Below are positions 37,452-45,516 of a stretch of DNA of 64,000 nt, in pieces; positions within the stretch are counted from its first letter, which is position 1; every line of letters starts with the position of its first letter. The DNA comes from an uncultured Pelagibacteraceae bacterium (GTDB lineage: Bacteria; Pseudomonadota; Alphaproteobacteria; Pelagibacterales; Pelagibacteraceae), in assembly GCA_902543575.1 (NCBI GenBank), contig CACBYV010000006.1, positions 1-64,000 on the forward strand, read 5' to 3'. The translations under genes and the position numbers were made by a program. The notes below the pieces were generated by a model. It searched no databases, was not told the origin of the DNA, and saw nothing but the letters and a program-made list of their open reading frames with translations.

Positions 37452-38405
37452 ATGTCAGTATTATTAATTGCAGAACATAATAATAAAGAGGTTAGACCAT
37501 TTACCTATAATGCTATAACTGCAGCTTCTCAAATAAATGAGGATCTTCATGTTTTGGTTTTAGGTCATCAAGCTGATGATGTTGCAAAATCTTTATCTGA
37601 AGTTCCAAATGTAAAAAAAGTTATTCACGTTGATAATGAAATTTATGAAAACTACATTGCTGAAAATTATACAGCAGCAATAATTAAGCATGCAGAAAGT
37701 TATTCACATATTGTAAGCTCAGCAAATACATTTGGCAAAAATTTAATGCCAAGAATTGCAGCATTACTAGATACTTCGCAAGTGAGCGATATAATTAAAG
37801 TTATTTCTGAGGATACTTTTTTAAGACCAATTTATGCAGGAAATGCTTTTGCTACGGTTAAAAGTAATGACAAAAAAAAATGTGTTACTATTAGACCGAC
37901 GTCGTTTGACCCTGCTGATAAGAGTGGTGGATCTGCTGAAATTACAAAATCTGATCCAGCAGAAGCTAGTTCATCAACTAAATTTCTAAAGAAAGAAGAA
38001 GTTAAGTCAGACAGACCAGAGCTTGGAACAGCTAGAATAGTTATTTCTGGTGGCAGAGGAATGCAAAATGGCGAAAATTTCAAATTAATAAGTGATATTG
38101 CGGATAAACTTAATGCAGCAATTGGTGCATCTAGAGCAGCAGTTGATGCAGGTTATATTACGAATGATCATCAAGTAGGACAAACGGGTAAAGTGGTAGT
38201 CCCAGATTTATATATTGCAGTTGGAATTTCAGGTGCGATACAGCACTTAGCAGGAATGAAAGAAAGCAAAGTTATTGTGGCTATAAATAAAGACGGTGAA
38301 GCTCCAATTTTTAGTGTCGCAGATTACGGATTAGAAGCAGATCTTTTTGAGGCACTTCCTCAGTTTTTGTCAGAATTGAACAAATTAAACACTATACAAA
38401 AATAG
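37452..38405 (+). CDS. etfA: Electron transfer flavoprotein alpha subunit
   Basis: This 317-aa protein carries the C-terminal FAD-binding blocks of Etf[44 protein letters not shown] and [20 protein letters not shown]. It takes electrons from the upstream dehydrogenase and hands them to ETF-QO, encoded 24 bp downstream. Length is normal. Confidence 0.97.
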   Translation: MSVLLIAEHNNKEVRPFTYNAITAASQINEDLHVLVLGHQADDVAKSLSEVPNVKKVIHVDNEIYENYIAENYTAAIIKHAESYSHIVSSANTFGKNLMPRIAALLDTSQVSDIIKVISEDTFLRPIYAGNAFATVKSNDKKKCVTIRPTSFDPADKSGGSAEITKSDPAEASSSTKFLKKEEVKSDRPELGTARIVISGGRGMQNGENFKLISDIADKLNAAIGASRAAVDAGYITNDHQVGQTGKVVVPDLYIAVGISGAIQHLAGMKESKVIVAINKDGEAPIFSVADYGLEADLFEALPQFLSELNKLNTIQK

Positions 38406-38429
38406 CAAATACTGTAAGAAATTATCATT

Positions 38430-40049
38430 ATGTCCAGAGAAGTGATGGAATACGATGTTGTCATCGTAGGTGGTGGACCATCAGGACTTTCAACTGCAAT
38501 TAAATTAAAGCAGTTAAATCCAGATATTAATGTCTGCCTTTTAGAGAAAGCATCTGAAATAGGTGCACACATTTTATCAGGGAACGTGTTTGAAACACGT
38601 GCTTTAGACGAACTAATACCTAATTGGAAAGAATTAGATGCTCCCATTAAAACAAAAGTTACAAAAGAAAAATTTTTATTTTTAGGAAAACAAAAATCAT
38701 TAAGTTGGCCAACATGGTTGCTTCCTAAGGTTCAACAAAATCATAACAATTATATTATAAGTCTTGCAAATCTTTGTAGATGGTTAGCAGAGCAGGCTGA
38801 AGGATTAGGAGTTGAAATATTCCCAGGATTTCCAGCAAGTGAAGTTTTATATAATGATGATGGATCAGTTAAAGGTATTGCAACTCAAGATATGGGTATC
38901 GACAAAGAGGGAAATAAAAAAGATACTTATGAACCAGGAATGGAATTACATGCAAAAGTTACAGTCTTTGCAGAAGGATGCAGAGGTCACTTAGGAAAAG
39001 AATTAATTAAGAAGTTTGAGTTGGATAAAGGTAAAAATCCTCAACAATATGGAATTGGTTTTAAAGAAATTTGGGAGATAGATGAAAAAAATCATACAGA
39101 AGGTTTAGTAATGCATACTGCTGGATGGCCTTTAGACAATAACACCTACGGTGGAAGTTTTATGTATCATGCAGAAAATAAACAAGTTTTTCTTGGTTAC
39201 GTAATTGGATTAGATTACCAAAATCCTCATCTCTCACCTTTCGATGAATTCCAAAGATTTAAAACTCATCCAGATATAAAAAAAATAATTGAAGGTGGAA
39301 AAAGAATTTCTTATGGCGCAAGAGCTTTAATTGAGGGAGGTATACAGAGTTTACCTCAGATGTTTATGCCAGGTGCTTTGTTAGTTGGATGTGACGCGGG
39401 AACGTTAAATATGCCTAAAATAAAAGGGTCTCATACAGCAATGAAAAGTGGAATGATCGCTGCAGAAACAATTTATGAGCATCTTACAAAAAATATAAAT
39501 TTATCTACATATGAACAAAAATTTAAAGAAAGTTGGGTTTACAAAGAATTATATGAGGCGAGAAATGTAAAACCAAGTTTCTCTTGGGGTTTAATTCTAG
39601 GTATATTATTTACTGGAATTGACCAGATTTTATTTAGAGGAAAGCTTCCTTTCACATTAAAGCATAAACACGCTGATCATGAAGCTTTAAAACCAGCAGA
39701 TAAAATGCCAAAAATTGATTATCCTAAGCCTGATAACGTTATTACTTTTGATAAAACTAGTTCGGTTTATTTAACAGGTACAATTCATGATGATAATCAG
39801 CCAGTCCACTTAAAACTTAAAGATCCAGATTTGCCAATAAAATATACTTTAGAAAAATTTGATGAGCCTGCACAAAGATATTGTCCAGCAGGAGTTTATG
39901 AAGTTCAAGAAGTAAATTCTGTTCAAAAATTTGTAATAAATGCACAAAATTGCATACATTGTAAAACTTGTGATATTAAAGAGCCATCTCAAAATATTAC
40001 TTGGGTCACACCAGAAGGCGGAGGTGGACCTAAATACGGAAATATGTAA
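38430..40049 (+). CDS. Electron transfer flavoprotein-ubiquinone oxidoreductase
   Basis: This 539-aa membrane-associated protein has an FAD motif (VVIVGGGPSG, 11-20), KASEIGAHILSGNVF, and C-terminal [4Fe-4S] cysteines in RYCPAGVYE and NCIHCKTCDIK. It oxidises reduced ETF and reduces ubiquinone. Placement after DMGDH-etfBA shows it serves the demethylation pathway, and perhaps acyl-CoA dehydrogenases elsewhere. Its stop directly abuts that of the convergent DUF2237 gene. Confidence 0.97.
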   Translation: MSREVMEYDVVIVGGGPSGLSTAIKLKQLNPDINVCLLEKASEIGAHILSGNVFETRALDELIPNWKELDAPIKTKVTKEKFLFLGKQKSLSWPTWLLPKVQQNHNNYIISLANLCRWLAEQAEGLGVEIFPGFPASEVLYNDDGSVKGIATQDMGIDKEGNKKDTYEPGMELHAKVTVFAEGCRGHLGKELIKKFELDKGKNPQQYGIGFKEIWEIDEKNHTEGLVMHTAGWPLDNNTYGGSFMYHAENKQVFLGYVIGLDYQNPHLSPFDEFQRFKTHPDIKKIIEGGKRISYGARALIEGGIQSLPQMFMPGALLVGCDAGTLNMPKIKGSHTAMKSGMIAAETIYEHLTKNINLSTYEQKFKESWVYKELYEARNVKPSFSWGLILGILFTGIDQILFRGKLPFTLKHKHADHEALKPADKMPKIDYPKPDNVITFDKTSSVYLTGTIHDDNQPVHLKLKDPDLPIKYTLEKFDEPAQRYCPAGVYEVQEVNSVQKFVINAQNCIHCKTCDIKEPSQNITWVTPEGGGGPKYGNM

Positions 40050-40424
40050 TTAAGATAAATCGATTGCAAACTTTTTTAAGGTTTCAATTGGAATAAGCTT
40101 TAAAGTGTTTTTATGAGTTTTTTTTAAATAAATTGGACATCCTTTTCCAGCTTCTAAAGCTCTAGCATACCAACCTGCACACACACACCAACTATCTCCA
40201 TCTTTTAAACCCGGAAAACCAAACTCAGGATGAGGTGTAATTAAATCATTGCCTGCTTCTTTACACCATTCTAAAAATTCAGTATTTACTTTTGCACAAA
40301 CAGTGTGCACACCATGATCATTTTCATCTGTATTGCAACATCCGTCTCTATACCATCCTGTTAAAGGATCATTTGAACATAACTCCAAGTCTTCATCTAA
40401 AACGTTTTTTTGTTTATCAGCCAT
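40050..40424 (-). CDS. DUF2237 family protein
   Basis: This 124-aa protein shows the DUF2237 pattern: NDPLTGWYRDGCCNT, DHGVHTVCAKVNTEFLEW, LITPHPEFGFPGLKDGDSWCVCAGWY and TLKLIPIETLKKFA. The many conserved Cys residues suggest metal binding or redox, but no function is established. It overlaps the preceding 2OG-oxygenase gene by 8 bp and is last in a hisI-led minus-strand operon. Confidence 0.93.
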   Translation of the reverse strand: MADKQKNVLDEDLELCSNDPLTGWYRDGCCNTDENDHGVHTVCAKVNTEFLEWCKEAGNDLITPHPEFGFPGLKDGDSWCVCAGWYARALEAGKGCPIYLKKTHKNTLKLIPIETLKKFAIDLS

Positions 40425-41025
40425 GAAACAATCTTGTTAATTTTTTATCAATATCTATGTTAAAAGAAAATGATCTTCTTTCACCATCAGATTTAAATGG
40501 ATATGCAGTATGCATCAAATTATTTGGGAATAAGATAAGATCACCAACCCTTGGTTTATGATTAAATATAGAATTATTTAAAAAAGATTTAGAACCATAA
40601 ATAAAATCAATTGTCCCGTTAGTTTTAATTTTTTTATGTCCCTTTGTTAAATTGTTTGGAATTTTTAAATAACCAACTCCAGAAACATTGCCATCATGAA
40701 AATGTACAGGGTTATAATCATTTTTAAATTGTCTTACGACCCATAAATTCTTAATTTTAATATTTTTTGACTTCTTATTAAGATTTTTTTTTAAATATTG
40801 ATTTACACTTTTAGAAATAAAACTTTTTAAGTTTTTTTTAATAAATTTATTTTTTAATTCAATTTCTTGCTCAACCTGACCTACTAACTTTTTTGAGTAG
40901 TCATTTGATTTCAATTTTTTTTTATCTTTAATAATACTTTCAACTTCATCATTAATTTTTTTTACCAAGTTTAATGGAATTTTAACAACAGCAATTTTTG
41001 GTCCAAACGGACTTAAAACTTTCAT
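40417..41025 (-). CDS. Putative 2-oxoglutarate/Fe(II) oxygenase
   Basis: The frame is open from 41103, but the ATG at 41025, 7 bp after the hisI stop, is the likely start, giving 202 aa. NPVHFHDGNVSGVGYLKIP, GDLILFPNNLMHTAYPF and GERRSFSFNID follow the HxD/H...H...R scheme of a double-stranded beta-helix dioxygenase, similar to the TIGR02466 group. Likely ligands are His108 or His110, Asp111 and His172, with Arg183/184 for 2-oxoglutarate. Substrate unknown. Confidence 0.7.
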   Translation of the reverse strand: MKVLSPFGPKIAVVKIPLNLVKKINDEVESIIKDKKKLKSNDYSKKLVGQVEQEIELKNKFIKKNLKSFISKSVNQYLKKNLNKKSKNIKIKNLWVVRQFKNDYNPVHFHDGNVSGVGYLKIPNNLTKGHKKIKTNGTIDFIYGSKSFLNNSIFNHKPRVGDLILFPNNLMHTAYPFKSDGERRSFSFNIDIDKKLTRLFHG

Positions 41026-41032
41026 TAATTTA

Positions 41033-41521
41033 TTATATTTTTGTTGGATTAGGTTGTCCTTTATAAACAACCTCTGGATCAAATTTTTTTTCTTCTTCTT
41101 CAAATTTCATTTCGATTTGTCTTGCATTATCAATTTTACCCAAAGGAACAGATCTGTAAAAACAGGATCTGTACCCAACGTGGCAACTAGAGCCCTCGCC
41201 AATATCTACAGTCATCCAAACTGCATCTTGATCATCATCAATTCGAATCTCCTTTACTTTTTGAACAAACCCACTTGTTTTTCCTTTGTGCCAAATTGAT
41301 TGTCTTGATCTGCTCCAGTAATGAGCTTCTTTAGTTTCAATAGTTAACTTGAAGGCTTCGACATTCATATACCCATGCATTAATATTTCTTTTGTTTTTG
41401 AGCATGTTGTAATGACTGGAATCAATCCATCATTGTCGAATTTAGGTGATAAAAGCTTGCCTTCTTCTATTTCTGCTACATTTTCTCTTTTTTTAAACAT
41501 ATATGTGGAATTATCTAACAT
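41033..41521 (-). CDS. hisI: Phosphoribosyl-AMP cyclohydrolase
   Basis: This 162-aa protein has the HisI core: KEILMHGYMNVEAFKLTIET, AHYWSRSRQSIWHKG, and the zinc cysteines in GEGSSCHVGYRSCFYR. It opens the purine ring of PR-AMP in histidine synthesis. It is monofunctional, without the HisE domain. Met1 at 41521 or Met8 at 41500 may be the start. It diverges from folE across ~57 bp; the two enzymes catalyse related ring-opening chemistry. Confidence 0.95.
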   Translation of the reverse strand: MLDNSTYMFKKRENVAEIEEGKLLSPKFDNDGLIPVITTCSKTKEILMHGYMNVEAFKLTIETKEAHYWSRSRQSIWHKGKTSGFVQKVKEIRIDDDQDAVWMTVDIGEGSSCHVGYRSCFYRSVPLGKIDNARQIEMKFEEEEKKFDPEVVYKGQPNPTKI

Positions 41522-41578
41522 AATAATAAATATAATAAATATTTTAAAATTAAGGTTTTATATATATAAAAGCACGTC

Positions 41579-42181
41579 ATGAAATTAGTAAAAAACGAAA
41601 ACGAAAAAAAAATTAATGAAGTAACTGACAAAGAAGCTGAAGAGGCTTTTGTTAAAATCCTTAAATGGTTAGGTGAAGATCCTACTAGAGAAGGTTTATT
41701 GGAAACTCCAAAAAGAGTAACAAAAGCATTTAAAGAATATTTCAAGGGATATAAAGAAGATCCTAAAGCAGTTTTAGATAAAACATTTGGTGATGTTGAA
41801 GGCTATAGCGATATGGTTGTTCAAAAAAATATTTCAGTACAAAGTCATTGCGAACATCACATGGCACCAATTATAGGAATTGCTCATGTAGCATATATTC
41901 CAAATCAAAGAGTTGTAGGATTAAGTAAAATAGCAAGAGTTGTAGAAGTGTTTTCTAAAAGATTACAAACACAAGAAAGATTAACTGTTCAGATCGCTAA
42001 TACTTTAATGGAGTCTTTGGATGCAAAAGGTGTTGCGGTTACAATAGATTCAACTCATCAGTGTATGACTATGAGAGGTATAAAAAAAGAGCAAGCTACC
42101 ACAGTTACAAATTTTTATCTTGGACAGTTTAAGGACGACTTAAGTTATCAAAATAGATATTTGCGATTTATTGCAAAATAA
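41579..42181 (+). CDS. folE: GTP cyclohydrolase I
   Basis: This 200-aa protein has the zinc-binding SHCEHHMAP and HQCMTMRG segments and the strongly conserved VVGLSKIARVVE. It makes dihydroneopterin triphosphate, the first step to tetrahydrofolate. The N-terminal ~20 residues are a charged extension. Tetrahydrofolate demand from the many C1 enzymes in the window gives a plausible context. AcuI follows after 15 bp. Confidence 0.97.
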   Translation: MKLVKNENEKKINEVTDKEAEEAFVKILKWLGEDPTREGLLETPKRVTKAFKEYFKGYKEDPKAVLDKTFGDVEGYSDMVVQKNISVQSHCEHHMAPIIGIAHVAYIPNQRVVGLSKIARVVEVFSKRLQTQERLTVQIANTLMESLDAKGVAVTIDSTHQCMTMRGIKKEQATTVTNFYLGQFKDDLSYQNRYLRFIAK

Positions 42182-42196
42182 TATTTACTGATAAAC

Positions 42197-43198
42197 ATGG
42201 TGGACTCATTTAAAGCAGTTGTAATTAACAATCAGAACGAAAATTTTACAAGAGAAGTCAAAGAACTAAGTTTAGACCATTTTAAAGATGGGGAGGTGCT
42301 TATTAAGATAGATTATTCAGATCTTAATTGGAAAGATGCAATGATACTAAAAGATGGTGGTAAATTAGTAAAAGAATATCCAAGAATACCTGGCATTGAT
42401 TTTTCTGGAACTGTTGCACAAGGTGATGGTGAAGAATTTAAAGAAGGAGACAGAGTTATATTAACAGGTTGTAGAGCAGGAGAACTTTTTGATGGTGGAT
42501 ATTCTCAATACGCAAAAGTTAAAAAGGATCATATTACAAAAACACCTGAGGGAATGACAAATAAACAAGCTATGATTTTAGGAACTGCAGGTCTTACAGG
42601 TTTGTTATGTGCCTTTGCAGTTAAAGCAAGAGAGGAACTATTGATGCAATCAAAAGTAAACGATGTATTGGTAACAGGTTCTACGGGTGGTGTTGGAATG
42701 GTTGCAGTAATGGTTCTTGCTAAGATGGGAATTAATGTAACAGCTATAACTGGTAAGCCAGATAAAGCAGATTACTTAAAAGAACTTGGTGCAAAAAACG
42801 TTATAGATCGTAAAGAATTTGAGGGCGAAGCAAGATTAATAGATAAAGGAACATGGGATGGAGTTGTAGATACCGTGGGTGGTAACATTTTATCTAATGC
42901 AATAGCTCAAACTAAACCAAAAGGAATTGTTGCCATATGTGGAAATGCTAGTGGCAATAAATTAAATACATCAGTAATTCCATTTATATTAAGAGCAGTT
43001 AAATTATGGGGGGTAGACTCGGTTAATATCAGTAAAAAAAGAAAAGAGTTTGTCTGGGGAGAATTTCCTGCCTTGCTAGATTTTAATATTTTAGAAAAAT
43101 CTGTAAATACTATTGGATTAGATGAATTATTAAATGTCTATCCTGATATATTAAAAGGAAATTTAAAACATAAAATAGTAGTGGATGTAAATAAATAA
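42197..43198 (+). CDS. acuI: Acryloyl-CoA reductase AcuI-like (MDR/YhdH family)
   Basis: This 333-aa medium-chain reductase shows SDLNWKDAMILKDGGKLVKEYPRIPGID and GSTGGVGMVAV (NADPH loop, near 159-169). It matches the YhdH/AcuI group, which reduces acryloyl-CoA to propionyl-CoA during DMSP and acrylate breakdown. SAR11 cells demethylate and cleave DMSP, so the role fits. Its last base is the first base of the LysR gene (TAATG), suggesting that the regulator controls or senses the same pathway. Confidence 0.87.
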   Translation: MVDSFKAVVINNQNENFTREVKELSLDHFKDGEVLIKIDYSDLNWKDAMILKDGGKLVKEYPRIPGIDFSGTVAQGDGEEFKEGDRVILTGCRAGELFDGGYSQYAKVKKDHITKTPEGMTNKQAMILGTAGLTGLLCAFAVKAREELLMQSKVNDVLVTGSTGGVGMVAVMVLAKMGINVTAITGKPDKADYLKELGAKNVIDRKEFEGEARLIDKGTWDGVVDTVGGNILSNAIAQTKPKGIVAICGNASGNKLNTSVIPFILRAVKLWGVDSVNISKKRKEFVWGEFPALLDFNILEKSVNTIGLDELLNVYPDILKGNLKHKIVVDVNK

Positions 43199-44088
43199 TG
43201 GATTGGGATAAATTAAAAATATTTCATGCAGTTGCTGAGGCAGGTAGTTTTACAAGCGCAACTGTTATTCTAAACCTTAGCCAATCTGCAATTAGTAGAC
43301 AAATTCAATCTTTAGAAGAAGATTTAAAAGTTAAATTATTTGAGCGTCATGCTAGAGGTTTAACACTAACTGAAAATGGCGAATATGTATTTAAAACGGC
43401 ACATGAAGTTATCTCTAAATTAAAAGAGGTAGAAACAACTTTAGGAGATAAAAAACACAAACCTTCTGGAAAACTGTCAGTAACAACAGTAGTTAGTTTT
43501 GGAACAACCTGGTTAACACCAAGAATACAGGAATTTATGCAACTTAATCCTGAAATTGAGGTTGAACTGATATTTGATGATAGAGAACTAGATTTAAGTA
43601 CAAGACAAGCGGATATTGGTATATTTATGAGAAGACCAAAACAACTTAATTACATTCAAAAAAAGCTTATAGATATCAATTATCACATCTACGGATCACC
43701 AAAATACCTAGAAAAACATGGATATCCTAAGACAATTAATGACTTAAATAAGCACAACTTTATTTCATTTGGTAGAGGAGCTCCATCACCAGTTTATAAT
43801 CCAGATTGGGCATTAAAACTTGGAATGAAAGATAATAAAAAAAGAAAAACTGTAATGAGAGTGAATAGTGTTTATGGTTTACTATTAGCTGTTCAAAGCG
43901 GTGTAGGACTAGCTGCAATTCCAGATTACTTAACTGTGAAACAACCAAATATTGTTAAAGTTTTACCAAGCGTTCAAGGTCCAACTACTGAGGCACATTT
44001 TGTATATCCTCAATCACTTAAAAATGTTGCTAGAGTTCAAGCTTTTAGAAACTTCCTTTACAGTAAAATTTCTGAGTGGGAATTTTAA
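43198..44088 (+). CDS. LysR-family transcriptional regulator
   Basis: This 296-aa regulator has an N-terminal winged helix-turn-helix (SFTSATVILNLSQSAISRQIQSLEEDL, about 17-43) and a periplasmic-binding-like effector domain from ~90. It is coupled to acuI by a 1-bp overlap and is not divergent, unlike classic LysR genes. The likely target is the acuI region, but the effector is unknown. Downstream lies the iron-operator region. Confidence 0.95.
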   Translation: MDWDKLKIFHAVAEAGSFTSATVILNLSQSAISRQIQSLEEDLKVKLFERHARGLTLTENGEYVFKTAHEVISKLKEVETTLGDKKHKPSGKLSVTTVVSFGTTWLTPRIQEFMQLNPEIEVELIFDDRELDLSTRQADIGIFMRRPKQLNYIQKKLIDINYHIYGSPKYLEKHGYPKTINDLNKHNFISFGRGAPSPVYNPDWALKLGMKDNKKRKTVMRVNSVYGLLLAVQSGVGLAAIPDYLTVKQPNIVKVLPSVQGPTTEAHFVYPQSLKNVARVQAFRNFLYSKISEWEF

Positions 44089-44120
44089 ATAATTTATCCA
44101 AAAAACAGCACTAATTGCGA

Positions 44121-44180
44121 TTGATTATCAATTGCGACAATATTGCAATTGATAATCATTTTCATTGAGAATAGTTATCA
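44121..44180 (+). promoter_or_regulatory. Fur-box-like operator region of the iron transporter
   Basis: Inverted arms of 14 matching bp (TGATTATCAATTGC at 44122-44135 and its complement at 44145-44158) flank a 9-bp spacer. The right side continues GATAATCATTTTCATTGAGAATAGTTATCAT, containing Fur-box-like GATAATCATT and GTTATCAT. It lies 54-113 bp upstream of the iron-binding-protein ATG at 44234. Iron repression by Fur or a related regulator is the natural reading. No binding evidence can be seen from sequence alone. Confidence 0.7.
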
Positions 44181-44233
44181 TCCGCATTGCAGGACAAGTT
44201 ACGTTTAATATAAATATAAATTTAAGGAGTAGA

Positions 44234-45256
44234 ATGAGAAAATTGACAATAATTTCATTGTTTTTTGCTTTAATTTCAAGTTTTACGATTGCAGCTGAGG
44301 TCAATATTTTTAGTGCAAGACACTATGATTCTGACATTCAATTATATGAAAAGTTCACAGCAGCAACAGGAATTAAAGTAAACGTAGTATCAGGTAAAGA
44401 TAAAGCCCTGCAAAAAAGAATTACAGAAGAGGGAGTAGACTGTGTTGGAGATTTATACATCACAGCTGATGCTGGAAGATTAGGTGCATTTGCAGCCAAA
44501 GGCATGATGCAAAACGCTGGTTGGTCAAAAGCTATTAAGGATGCTGTACCTGCACAATTTAGATCTGCTAAATGGACTGGAATAGCTAAGAGAGCAAGAA
44601 TAATTTATTATTCACCTGAAAGAGTAAATGCAAATGAACTAAATGGCATGACTTACGAAGGTCTAGCTGATCCAAAATGGAAAGGTAGATTAGTAATTAG
44701 AAAATCTAACAACATTTATAACCAATCTTTAGTTGCTTCACTTGTTAAAAATAATGGTAAAGCAAAAACTGCAGAATGGTCTAAAGCTGTTGTGGCAAAC
44801 ATGGCAAGAACTCCAAAAGGTAACGACCGTGCTCAAATCATGGCTGTTGCAGCTGGAGAAGCTGATATTGCTGTTGCAAATACATACTATCATGCATTGA
44901 TGTTATCTGGAAAAAAAGGTGCTGAACAACAAGAAGCAGCAAAAAAAGTAATGCCTTTTTTCCCTAATCAACAAGATAGAGGAACGCACATTAATATTAG
45001 TGGAGCTGGAATGCTTAAATATGCACCAAACAAAGCTAATGCTGTAAAATTAGTTGAGTTTTTATTATCAACAGAGGCTCAAAATCACATTGTAAATAAT
45101 ACTTTTGAGTATCCAATGATCGGTGGTGTAACACCTAATGATTTAGTTCCAGGCAAAGAGATGAACTTTGTAATGGATACTAAAACAAGTGTTAAGTCAT
45201 ACGGTGCAAAACAAGCAGATGCATTAGAAGTAATGTTGGCTGCAGGTTGGAAGTAA
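44234..45256 (+). CDS. fbpA: Iron(III) ABC transporter substrate-binding protein
   Basis: The frame is open from 44165, but the ATG at 44234 has AAGGAG just upstream and starts a clean signal peptide (MRKLTIISLFFALISSFTIA), giving 340 aa. The mature protein has NIFSARHYDSD and the tyrosine pair Tyr218-Tyr219 (ANTYYHALM) that binds Fe3+ in FbpA proteins. It is periplasmic. The permease and ATPase follow. Regulation by iron is suggested by the operator upstream. Confidence 0.94.
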   Translation: MRKLTIISLFFALISSFTIAAEVNIFSARHYDSDIQLYEKFTAATGIKVNVVSGKDKALQKRITEEGVDCVGDLYITADAGRLGAFAAKGMMQNAGWSKAIKDAVPAQFRSAKWTGIAKRARIIYYSPERVNANELNGMTYEGLADPKWKGRLVIRKSNNIYNQSLVASLVKNNGKAKTAEWSKAVVANMARTPKGNDRAQIMAVAAGEADIAVANTYYHALMLSGKKGAEQQEAAKKVMPFFPNQQDRGTHINISGAGMLKYAPNKANAVKLVEFLLSTEAQNHIVNNTFEYPMIGGVTPNDLVPGKEMNFVMDTKTSVKSYGAKQADALEVMLAAGWK

Positions 45257-45433
45257 ATGATAGCTGTTAAAAAAAAATTTGCTACGGAAGTTGATTATTA
45301 TAATAAATCTTCCAAAGCCTGTCCTGCATGTGCTTCGGAGTGTGAAAAAATCAATAAACGTGTAAATAATAGAAAATTGTCTGAAATTAAAACTAAGGAG
45401 GTTCCGCATATCCTAAAAGTATTTAATTTTTGA
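45257..45433 (+). CDS. Small Cys-motif protein, 58 aa, in the iron transport operon
   Basis: An ATG at the base after the fbpA stop opens a 58-codon frame. It contains a CPACASEC cluster (CxxCxxxC, near residues 22-29) in a basic, soluble sequence without signal peptide. The stop at 45433 is followed by a rho-independent terminator. The position between the binding protein and the permease suggests a cytoplasmic metal or redox partner. I know no family. The frame could be coincidental, but the abutting start and Cys spacing favour a real gene. Confidence 0.55.
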   Translation: MIAVKKKFATEVDYYNKSSKACPACASECEKINKRVNNRKLSEIKTKEVPHILKVFNF

Positions 45434-45446
45434 TTTTCTAAAGTTT

Positions 45447-45486
45447 GTGCCTATGGTTTGGTCTCCTAAGCCATGGGCACTTTTGA
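45447..45486 (+). terminator. Rho-independent terminator after fbpA and the small Cys gene
   Basis: A 10-bp stem (GTGCCTATGG with CCATGGGCAC, one G-T pair) encloses a 14-base loop and is followed by TTTTGATTTT. It lies before fbpB, so it may terminate part of the transcripts and keep the binding protein in excess of the membrane components. Confidence 0.8.
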
Positions 45487-45516
45487 TTTTCATGATTATA
45501 AGGCGGATTATAATAT

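Noticed and set aside
41026-41103. Upstream extension of the 2OG oxygenase.
   Set aside because: It overlaps hisI in another frame; the ATG just after the hisI stop is simpler.
44165-44233. N-terminal extension of the iron-binding protein.
   Set aside because: It runs over the operator region and would bury the signal peptide; AAGGAG before ATG 44234 marks the real start.
45224-45409. Minus-strand 61-aa frame over the fbpA end.
   Set aside because: It is antisense to fbpA and to the small Cys-motif gene, and has no ribosome-binding site or recognisable feature.
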